The notes under the pieces are model-generated. The model saw only the letters and a list, made by a program, of their open reading frames with translations, was not told the origin of the DNA and did not search any database. Shown here piece after piece: positions 1 through 5,526 of a stretch of DNA of 7,062 nt; the first letter of the stretch is position 1; every line of letters starts with the position of its first letter. Made by a program: the position numbers and the translations under genes. This DNA comes from SAR202 cluster bacterium. Lineage in GTDB: Bacteria; Chloroflexota; Dehalococcoidia; SAR202; GCA-002694895. Where the stretch lies: the NCBI GenBank assembly GCA_009391605.1, contig VFGQ01000127.1:1-7062 (forward strand), read 5' to 3'.

Positions 1-138
1 CTTTGGCTTTGGCATCAGCATCAGCTTTGGCTTTGGCATCAGCATCAGCTTTGGCTTTGGCATCAGCATCAGCTTTGGCTTTGGCATCAGCATCAGCTTT
101 GGCTTTGGCATCAGCATCAGCTTTGGCATCAGCATCAG
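1..138. repeat. 24-bp in-frame tandem repeat (five perfect copies plus one 18-bp short copy)
   Basis: Units lie at 1-24, 25-48, 49-72, 73-96 and 97-120 and are identical. A shortened 18-bp copy at 121-138 lacks one 6-bp step, and a degenerate start of another copy follows at 139-145. On the minus strand each unit is two GCCAAA steps followed by two GCTGAT steps, coding Ala-Lys-Ala-Lys-Ala-Asp-Ala-Asp. Both levels of repetition (6 and 24 bp) are multiples of three, so copy-number change keeps the lipoprotein frame. The unit is 50% G+C, higher than its surroundings. The array continues past the window edge, so the total copy number is unknown. There are no spacers, so it is not CRISPR. Confidence 0.97.
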
Positions 139-583
139 CTTTGGCTTTTGTTATTACATCTGAAATTTTAGGTGCAGGAGCTATTGTTGCAATTTCAGAA
201 GAAGACTCTGTTTTTGGAACAGGAGTGTTTTTAGGAATAGGATTAGGATTTATTTCAGGAGGAAATGGAGGGCTTGAATCATTATTCTCCTCCTGATTGT
301 TTTTTGATAATTCTATTATGATGTTTTCAGCAGATTCCAAATCTTGATTAGCTTGTTGTAATAGAGATTCTATATCTTGTGTTTTTTTTTCTTTATTTAT
401 TATTTGATTTTTAAGAGTTTTGATTTGTTGATTTAATTTGTTTATTTCAATTTGCGAATTAGTTAATTCGTTTATTGATACTTTATCATCTTCAATTGCA
501 TCATTATTTGAGCAAGATAAAGATAAAATTAAAATAAATAATATATATATTAAATTTAACAATGATTTTCTAATGATTTTCAT
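1..583 (-). CDS. Putative lipoprotein with coiled coil and TolA-like Ala/Lys/Asp repeats (partial, C-terminus missing)
   Basis: I do not recognise a named family. Reading from the ATG at 583 down to 1, the frame stays open for 194 codons and runs off the left edge. Residues 1-24 look like a lipoprotein signal: KIIRK, a hydrophobic stretch (about 8-22), then LSLSC with Cys24. Serine at -3 is less usual than leucine but fits the relaxed lipobox. Residues about 35-95 are rich in I/L, N, Q, K and E with heptad-like spacing (INEL, IEINKL, IKTL), suggesting a coiled coil. Residues 105-140 are a proline-rich linker (SPPFPPE, NPNPIP, TPVP). From residue 146 the protein becomes a pure A/K/D repeat like the helical domain II of TolA. 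It is probably anchored to a membrane outer face and reaches outward; that role is inference. The start has a weak GATGAGA upstream. It is divergent from the operon at 651. The plus-strand open frame over the repeat is only its antisense shadow. Confidence 0.8.
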   Translation of the reverse strand, partial: MKIIRKSLLNLIYILFILILSLSCSNNDAIEDDKVSINELTNSQIEINKLNQQIKTLKNQIINKEKKTQDIESLLQQANQDLESAENIIIELSKNNQEENNDSSPPFPPEINPNPIPKNTPVPKTESSSEIATIAPAPKISDVITKAKADADAKADADAKAKADADAKAKADADAKAKADADAKAKADADAKAK

Positions 584-650
584 TTATATTCTCATCATTT
601 ATGTTTAATATTAAATAATAATATTTACATTATATATATATATATATCAA
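584..650. promoter_or_regulatory. Divergent AT-only intergenic region with (TA)n run and small inverted repeat
   Basis: These 67 bp separate the divergent lipoprotein gene and the AroM-led operon, so both promoters should lie here or in the flanking coding sequence. The region is nearly all A/T. It holds an inverted repeat at 607-625 (AATATTA, five bases, TAATATT) and an uninterrupted TA run at 631-647. The run ends only three bases before the ATG at 651. No Shine-Dalgarno sequence precedes that ATG. Many hexamers resemble a -10 box by base composition alone, so I do not place a specific promoter. Confidence 0.5.
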
Positions 651-1361
651 ATGATATTATCGAAATCGAAAAAAGAATTTAATATAGGTATTGTTACAAT
701 CGGGAAATCCCCAAGATTGGATATAGAATCTGAATTAAAAAAAACAATAGATTATGAGGTGGATTTCACACATAGCGGTGCTCTCGATAAAATATTACCT
801 AACCAACTCAATGATCTTGCTCCTTTGTCTGATAGTGATACTTTAGTTACACTATATGATGATGAAACTGAAATACAAGTTTCTCATAAAAAAATTACAA
901 AAATTCTTTATAATAATATTTCTGAAATCGTATCTAAAGTAGATGTAATTGTAATGGCTTGTACAGGTTATGAAGAAATGGGAAATTATCAAATACCAAT
1001 TCTTTTTCCAGGCAAGATTACTGAGAACTTGATCATGGATTATTCAAATAAAAAAGATTTTAAATTAGGTGTTGTACAGCCACATAGTAATCAGATAGAG
1101 AAAGAATATGAAAAATGGAATTTTAAGAATATAGATGCTGATGTTTATGCATCATCTCCTTATGGAAATCCCAATGTTTCAGCTGATCAAAGTTGGATTG
1201 ATGTAACAAACTCTTTTGAACAATTCAAACCAGATCTTGTGTATTTAAATTGCATGGGAATGAGAAGCACTCATAAAGATTATATTCATGAAAATTTAAA
1301 TGTACCTGTCTTGTTGGCGGCAAATGTAACTGGAATGGTAATTAATCAAATATTAAAATAA
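651..1361 (+). CDS. AroM family protein (Asp/Glu racemase-like fold)
   Basis: The 236-residue product matches the AroM family (E. coli AroM is about 225 residues) along its length. It has GIVTIGKSPRLD near the N-terminus (about 13-24), TLVTLYDDETEIQVSHKKI (64-82), VMACTGYEEM (101-110), and YLNCMGM with STHKDYIHENLNVPVLLAAN (198-225). The molecular function of AroM is not established. Two cysteines, Cys104 and Cys201, sit in each half of the protein in contexts like the acid/base pair of cofactor-independent Asp/Glu racemases. From memory, E. coli AroM keeps only the second. Being first in an operon with a D-aminoacylase-like enzyme and a D-2-hydroxyacid dehydrogenase suggests a stereochemical or related step on an amino or hydroxy acid (inference). 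The start is the only in-frame ATG before the conserved core; a TA run, not a ribosome-binding site, precedes it. Confidence 0.85.
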   Translation: MILSKSKKEFNIGIVTIGKSPRLDIESELKKTIDYEVDFTHSGALDKILPNQLNDLAPLSDSDTLVTLYDDETEIQVSHKKITKILYNNISEIVSKVDVIVMACTGYEEMGNYQIPILFPGKITENLIMDYSNKKDFKLGVVQPHSNQIEKEYEKWNFKNIDADVYASSPYGNPNVSADQSWIDVTNSFEQFKPDLVYLNCMGMRSTHKDYIHENLNVPVLLAANVTGMVINQILK

Positions 1362-1387
1362 AACAAATCAAAATTACGGATAAATTA

Positions 1388-2458
1388 ATGTCTAAATATA
1401 AAATTGCTGTATTAGCTCCAAATGGCTATGAAGACTCTGAAAGAGGTCAAGATTTAATTAATTTTGCTTCCAAAGAAAAAGATGTTGAATTAATTTTTAT
1501 TGATGGGGACAGTAATTTAGAAGATATTGTAACAAAATGTAAAGGAATTACCGCATTAATAACACAGGGTGTATATAAATATATAACTGATTTAGTTGCT
1601 AAAGTTGATTCAATTAAATTAATCCAGACACCAAGTGCGGGTACTGATTGGCTTGAAAAATCTAAGTTAGCTGAATTTGGTGTTTCTGTAGCTAACAATG
1701 GAGGAGGCAATGCAGTAGCAGTGGCTGAACATGCAATAGCTTTAATGTTTTCAGTTTACAGGAAACTTGATCTTCAAATAAAAAATTTAAAAGAAGGAAA
1801 TTATCAGAATTTTGCTGTACCTGATTTGATGGATAATATTTTTGAAACTGAAACTTCTCAAAATAAAAATAGTGAATCTTATACTCCAGGAAGTTGGAAT
1901 AGATCAGAATATCATACTTTGGTCGGAAAAAGGATTGGCATCATTGGGCTAGGTAGAATTGGGTCAAGAGTGGCAAAAAGATTAAATGGATGGGAATGTG
2001 AAATTGTTTATCATGATATTGTTAATTTTCCTGAACAATATGTTAAAGATTCTGGAGCAAAAAAAGTCAGTTTAAATGAATTATTATTAACATCAGATAT
2101 AGTTACAGTTCATGTACCTTTGGAACGTACAACACATCATATGCTTTCAGTTGAAGAATTTAATACTATGAAAAATAGTGCTCTTATTATAAATACTAGC
2201 AGAGGCCCTGTTGTTGATGAAAAAGCATTAATTAATGCTTTGCAAAGTAAACAGATATTTGGCGCTGGTCTTGATGTTACTGAAATTGAACCTATAAAAA
2301 TGAATAATCCTTTAATTAATTTAGAAAATGTTATATTGACTCCACATTTCGCTACCAGAGCTTATGAATCTGAGATTAATATTGCCAAATTCGCAGTAAC
2401 TAATGCAGCAAAAGTAGCTAGAGGCGATAAACCTGAATCAATAGTTCCCCCTGTGTAA
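1388..2458 (+). CDS. NAD-dependent D-2-hydroxyacid dehydrogenase
   Basis: The 356-residue protein should reversibly reduce a 2-keto acid to the (R)-2-hydroxy acid with NAD(H); the actual substrate cannot be read from sequence. The N-terminal substrate-binding half includes TPSAGTDWLE (81-90) and the NNGGGNAVAVAEHAIALM stretch (103-120). The Rossmann domain has GLGRIG (Gly187, Gly189, Gly192) followed by Asp210 at the end of the second strand, which favours NAD over NADP. The catalytic triad is intact: Arg272 in NTSRGPVVDE, Glu301 in DVTEIEP, and His320 in LTPHFA. Arg-to-Glu spacing is 29, as in SerA-type enzymes. An unusual polar stretch of roughly 29 residues (about 140-168) is inserted before the Rossmann domain. 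It lies 26 bp after the AroM-like gene and 10 bp before the monooxygenase, so it is co-transcribed. The ribosome-binding site is weak (ACGGAT). Confidence 0.93.
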   Translation: MSKYKIAVLAPNGYEDSERGQDLINFASKEKDVELIFIDGDSNLEDIVTKCKGITALITQGVYKYITDLVAKVDSIKLIQTPSAGTDWLEKSKLAEFGVSVANNGGGNAVAVAEHAIALMFSVYRKLDLQIKNLKEGNYQNFAVPDLMDNIFETETSQNKNSESYTPGSWNRSEYHTLVGKRIGIIGLGRIGSRVAKRLNGWECEIVYHDIVNFPEQYVKDSGAKKVSLNELLLTSDIVTVHVPLERTTHHMLSVEEFNTMKNSALIINTSRGPVVDEKALINALQSKQIFGAGLDVTEIEPIKMNNPLINLENVILTPHFATRAYESEINIAKFAVTNAAKVARGDKPESIVPPV

Positions 2459-2468
2459 AGAGAATGAT

Positions 2469-3578
2469 ATGGCAATAAAATTAGGTCTATTTATGATGCC
2501 CAACCATCCTCCTACAGTGAGTATTAATGATGCTCATGATTTTGATATTGAAACGATTGTAGTAGCTGATCAACTTGGATATCAGGAAGTTTGGGTAGGG
2601 GAGCATTTCACAGCACCATGGGAACCTATTCCTTCACCTGATATTTTAATTGCACAAGCTTTATTAAAAACAAAGAATATACGACTTGGTGCAGGGGCTC
2701 ATCTATTACCATATCATCACCCTGTTGAATTAGCTCAAAGAATCTCATATTTAGATCATTTAAGTAAAGGACGTTTACTTGTAGGTATAGGTGCAGGTGG
2801 GCTGCCAAGTGATGCTGAGATATTTAATGTAGATATTAAAGCTGGTGAAAACAGAGCTATGACAAGAGAGGCATTGGATATAATGTTGTTTTTATGGGAT
2901 CAAGATACTACGGGTGAATTTAATGGTAAATTTTGGACTGTGAGAAAACCTGATCCAAAGAAATGGGAACATGTATCATTAAGGCATTTTTTGTTACCTT
3001 ATCAAAAACCTTATCCGCCTATTGGATTAGCAGGAAGTAGTTTTAATTCAGGAACATTAAAAGTTGCGGGTGAGAAAGGATTTATTCCTATGAGTGTTGG
3101 TGCAGGTGGTGATTTTTTAAAATCACATTGGGATTCTGTTAGTGAAGGGGCATTGAAATCAGGATTAAAACCTGACAGGCAAAAATGGAGAGTTTTAAGA
3201 GATATATGGGTTGCAGATACAGATGAAGAAGCAATAAATTATGCGAGAAAAGGAATGCTTTCAAGAGCATGGAGAGAATATCTTTTACCACTTTTTAAAA
3301 GCGGTGAAAATCCAACTATTCATGGCTACAAACACGATCTTTCTGTTAAAACAGAAGATGTTAATGTTGATTACATGCTAGAACATATATGGATAGTAGG
3401 GTCCCCGGAAACTGTTGCTAATAAAATTAGAAAACTATTTGAAATATCAGGTGGATTTGGAGTTTTATTGGGTCAGGTTTTAGATTATTCAGAAAATAAG
3501 AAAAATTGGCATAAATCGTTAAGATTATTATCTGAAAAAGTTATACCAAGCTTAGAAGATTTGAAAATTAATGACTAA
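2469..3578 (+). CDS. LLM-class flavin-dependent monooxygenase (bacterial luciferase-like, LimB-type)
   Basis: The 369-residue cytoplasmic TIM-barrel enzyme belongs to the luciferase-like monooxygenases. These use reduced flavin supplied by a separate reductase and O2 to oxygenate or cleave organic substrates. The N-terminus (GLFMMPNHPP, 6-15), ADQLGYQEVWVGEHF (33-47), the LPYHHPVELAQR segment (80-91) and GRLLVGIGAGG (101-111) are diagnostic. They most resemble limonene-monooxygenase-like members, where MP.HPP and WVGEH are typical. PYPPIGLAGSS (181-191) and the C-terminal IVGSPETVANKIRKL (309-323) complete the fold. The substrate is not predictable. No flavin reductase gene is in the window, so reduced flavin must come from elsewhere in the cell. 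The ATG lies 10 bp after the dehydrogenase stop with a modest AAGAGA upstream, indicating tight operon coupling. Confidence 0.93.
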   Translation: MAIKLGLFMMPNHPPTVSINDAHDFDIETIVVADQLGYQEVWVGEHFTAPWEPIPSPDILIAQALLKTKNIRLGAGAHLLPYHHPVELAQRISYLDHLSKGRLLVGIGAGGLPSDAEIFNVDIKAGENRAMTREALDIMLFLWDQDTTGEFNGKFWTVRKPDPKKWEHVSLRHFLLPYQKPYPPIGLAGSSFNSGTLKVAGEKGFIPMSVGAGGDFLKSHWDSVSEGALKSGLKPDRQKWRVLRDIWVADTDEEAINYARKGMLSRAWREYLLPLFKSGENPTIHGYKHDLSVKTEDVNVDYMLEHIWIVGSPETVANKIRKLFEISGGFGVLLGQVLDYSENKKNWHKSLRLLSEKVIPSLEDLKIND

Positions 3579-3607
3579 TTACTTTTAATTTATAAAATGT
3601 AAATAAT

Positions 3608-5182
3608 ATGACACAAAATATTGCTTTAAAGAATGGTTTGATTATTAATGGAGCTGGAAGCCCTGGGTATTTTGGTACAGTATTAATACGTGATAATAAG
3701 ATATCGATATTACGTGGAAATCAGGAATATCCAAAACCAGATTTTGAAATTGATTGTACTGATAAAATTATTACTCCGGGATTTATCGATTTACATTCTC
3801 ATTCTTCTTTGACAATATTTGGCAAACCAACTCATGAACCAAAAGTTTTCCAGGGAGTTACAACTGAATTGGTTGGAATAGATGGAGTTTCACCTGTTCC
3901 TTTTAAAACCAAATCAGAACTTGAAAGATATATATGGCTGGATTCTGGTTTTAACGATTACCCACCTCAAGCTGACTGGCTAAAGACAGTGGAATATTTA
4001 AATAAAATAGATAATAAAGTTGCTGTAAATATTGCCTGTATGATAGGTAATGGCCCTTTGAGAATATGGGGAGTTGGATGGAATAATATAAGAGCCACAA
4101 AAAAACAAATAGAAAATATGTGTTCGGTGTTAAGAGAGTGTATGGAAGAAGGAGCTTGGGGTTTATCTACTGGACTTGATTACCCACCTGGAGCATATGC
4201 AGATACTGAAGAATTAATTGATCTTAGTAAAGAAGCTTATAAATTAGATGGTTTTTATCATACTCATACAAGAGCAAAATTAATAACGGATAATAATATA
4301 CTAGCCCCCTGGCAGGAAGCTATTGAAATAGGGAAAAAATCTGGTATCCCCGTACATTTGACTCATTACAAACAAAGAGACCCTGGAGTCGGTAGTTACA
4401 ATGATTATTTAGGATTAGTAGAGAATGCCAGAGATGAAGGAATGGATGTAACATTTGATTGTTATACTTATCCATATTCTGGTACAACAATTACAATTCT
4501 TCTTCCAGATTGGAGTAAAGATGGCGGTCCTGAAACTTTAATGAATCATCTCAAATCACCAATTTCGAGAAAAAAAATGTGTAAGGAAATCAATCATAAT
4601 GCTTTTAAAGAAAATTGGCTTACTAATTTTAAGAATAAGCATAATAAAATATATGAAGGTCTTTCGGTTTCTGAAATAGCATTGTTTCAAGATAAAGACA
4701 CATGTGAAACTATCTTTGATTTGTTAATTGATGAGAATTTGGGTATTTCAACGGTAGGATTAGGAAATACTCCTCATAGTATCCCTGAATTTGTTAAACA
4801 TCCTGCAGGAATGATAGCATCAGATTCATTAATTTTTGGAGATTATCCAAATCCAAGAACATACGGTAATTTCACTAAAGTTATTGGTGAATTTTCAAGA
4901 GATGATAAACTGCTGCCAATTGAAGATGCAATTAGGAAAATGACTTCTTTCCCTGCACAAAGATTAGGATTGGGTAAAAAGGGGTTGCTGATGGACGGAT
5001 ATGATGCTGATATTGTAGTTTTAAATTTACCAACAATTAAATCTCCAGCGACTAAAAATAATCCCAAATTGCTTTCTGAAGGTATAGAGCAAGTGATTGT
5101 AAATGGAGAATTTGTAATAAAAGATAAATTACATACAGGTAATTTACCAGGTAAAGCTATAAGAAGAGGAATTAATTCTTAA
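3608..5182 (+). CDS. Amidohydrolase, N-acyl-D-amino-acid deacylase (D-aminoacylase) family
   Basis: The 524-residue protein has the family layout: a small beta-sandwich built from both ends (1-58 and about 465-524) around a metal-dependent TIM barrel. Visible elements are PGFIDLHSHS with His63 and His65 as metal ligands; QGVTTELVGIDG (82-93); GLSTGLDYPPGAYADTEEL (185-203); HTHTRAK with His220; HLTHYKQ with His253; and ASDS with Asp406 as the catalytic aspartate. PNPRTYGNFTKVIGEFSR (414-431) and the C-terminal GLLMDGYDADIVVLN (459-473) are also typical. In characterised D-aminoacylase the loop is GNCG, whose Cys bridges the metals; here it is GIDG with Asp92, so the metal site and substrate may differ. 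It could hydrolyse an N-acyl-D-amino acid or another linear or cyclic amide. It follows the monooxygenase by 29 bp and is the last gene of the operon. No clear ribosome-binding site is seen. Confidence 0.9.
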   Translation: MTQNIALKNGLIINGAGSPGYFGTVLIRDNKISILRGNQEYPKPDFEIDCTDKIITPGFIDLHSHSSLTIFGKPTHEPKVFQGVTTELVGIDGVSPVPFKTKSELERYIWLDSGFNDYPPQADWLKTVEYLNKIDNKVAVNIACMIGNGPLRIWGVGWNNIRATKKQIENMCSVLRECMEEGAWGLSTGLDYPPGAYADTEELIDLSKEAYKLDGFYHTHTRAKLITDNNILAPWQEAIEIGKKSGIPVHLTHYKQRDPGVGSYNDYLGLVENARDEGMDVTFDCYTYPYSGTTITILLPDWSKDGGPETLMNHLKSPISRKKMCKEINHNAFKENWLTNFKNKHNKIYEGLSVSEIALFQDKDTCETIFDLLIDENLGISTVGLGNTPHSIPEFVKHPAGMIASDSLIFGDYPNPRTYGNFTKVIGEFSRDDKLLPIEDAIRKMTSFPAQRLGLGKKGLLMDGYDADIVVLNLPTIKSPATKNNPKLLSEGIEQVIVNGEFVIKDKLHTGNLPGKAIRRGINS

Positions 5183-5185
5183 AAT

Positions 5186-5407
5186 TTATTTGTTCATATA
5201 ATCTGCAATATAAGTTGCATATTTTCGTGCTAGTGGCCCTATGATAATTGCTATTGGTGTTGCAATTGACCAAGCAATTACCCAGGCTTTCATCCATCTG
5301 GATAAATATCCATCATCTATACCAGTATTTACAATTGTTATTATTCCAGACATTATAAATGACATACCTGTGCCTATGATTAAGCCTGTAATTATTTTAA
5401 CTAGCAT
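5186..5407 (-). CDS. Small two-helix membrane protein, DUF2798 type
   Basis: The 73-residue protein has two hydrophobic segments (about 4-26 and 40-59) flanking NTGIDDGYLSRWMKAW (27-42). The second helix is followed by GPLARK (57-62). This pattern (NTG-DDG-RW-AW-IAW-P-GPLARK) is what I know from the DUF2798 family, whose function is unknown. It should sit in the cytoplasmic membrane with the short conserved acidic/basic loop on one face. It is convergent with the amidohydrolase gene, the two stop codons being only 3 bp apart. It is divergent from the FAD-oxidase gene. A perfect palindrome abuts the start codon and replaces any ribosome-binding site, so translation or transcription may be controlled there. 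The open frame on the opposite strand (5241-5462) is a shadow without family features. Confidence 0.85.
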   Translation of the reverse strand: MLVKIITGLIIGTGMSFIMSGIITIVNTGIDDGYLSRWMKAWVIAWSIATPIAIIIGPLARKYATYIADYMNK

Positions 5408-5526
5408 GATTCAAATTAAATTTAATTTGAATTTATCATATAGCTTCCTTCGAAGATATTGATATTGTGTTTATTATTTTAAAAATATTATTATAATTTT
5501 GTTATAAATAATTAGAAGAAAAAATT
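5408..5526. promoter_or_regulatory. Divergent promoter region between the DUF2798 and FAD-oxidase genes
   Basis: These 119 bp of AT-rich DNA must carry promoters for both flanking genes unless they are read through. For the rightward gene a perfect TATAAT lies at 5492-5497, 29 bp before the ATG at 5527. A loose TTGTGT at 5465-5470 is too far away (21 bp) for a convincing -35 box. The weak AGAAG at 5514-5518 is the only ribosome-binding candidate for the rightward gene. The region also contains the palindrome at 5409-5432, the 8-bp palindrome CTTCGAAG at 5448-5455 and the direct repeat GATATTGATATT at 5455-5466. In DNA this AT-rich the -10 match alone is weak evidence. Confidence 0.4.
5409..5432. 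promoter_or_regulatory. Perfect 24-bp palindrome, candidate operator
   Basis: The half-site ATTCAAATTAAA (5409-5420) is followed directly by its exact reverse complement (5421-5432). Beyond one mismatch the symmetry continues for two more pairs (5406-5435). It has no loop, so it is better suited to binding a dimeric regulator on DNA than to acting as an RNA hairpin or terminator. It ends one base from the start codon of the leftward membrane-protein gene and about 95 bp before the rightward ATG. No regulator gene is in the window to pair with it. Its base composition (20 of 24 A/T) makes shorter palindromes common, but 12 consecutive symmetric pairs are not expected by chance at this exact place. 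Confidence 0.5.

Noticed and set aside
1..138. Possible CRISPR array or clustered repeats
   Set aside because: The 24-bp units are directly adjacent without spacers and lie in frame inside a coding sequence.
3..296. Plus-strand open frame rich in Ala/Ser/Leu over the tandem repeat
   Set aside because: It is the antisense of the repeat. The minus strand has a full lipoprotein design (signal, Cys24, coiled coil, proline linker) continuous with the repeat, while the plus frame has no such structure or start signal.
607..625. Inverted repeat AATATTA/TAATATT as a terminator or operator
   Set aside because: All A/T, only seven pairs, in a region of almost pure A/T where such symmetry is common; no U-tract arrangement or GC stem for a terminator.
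1447..1710. Minus-strand open frame inside the dehydrogenase gene
   Set aside because: It is a shadow of a gene with an intact catalytic triad and NAD motif; the product shows no recognisable features.
2626..2808. Minus-strand open frame inside the monooxygenase gene
   Set aside because: Antisense shadow of a well-conserved LLM protein.
4843..5067. Minus-strand open frame inside the amidohydrolase gene
   Set aside because: Antisense shadow; the plus strand here codes the conserved C-terminal part of the amidohydrolase.
5246..5280. AATTGC/GCAATT inverted repeats that might terminate the operon
   Set aside because: Short AT-rich stems with about 10-base loops inside the DUF2798 coding sequence, explained by coding and not followed by a clear T-tract.
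5241..5462. Plus-strand open frame opposite the DUF2798 gene
   Set aside because: The minus-strand product has the DUF2798 pattern and two clean membrane helices; the plus frame is its complement and even runs through the palindrome.
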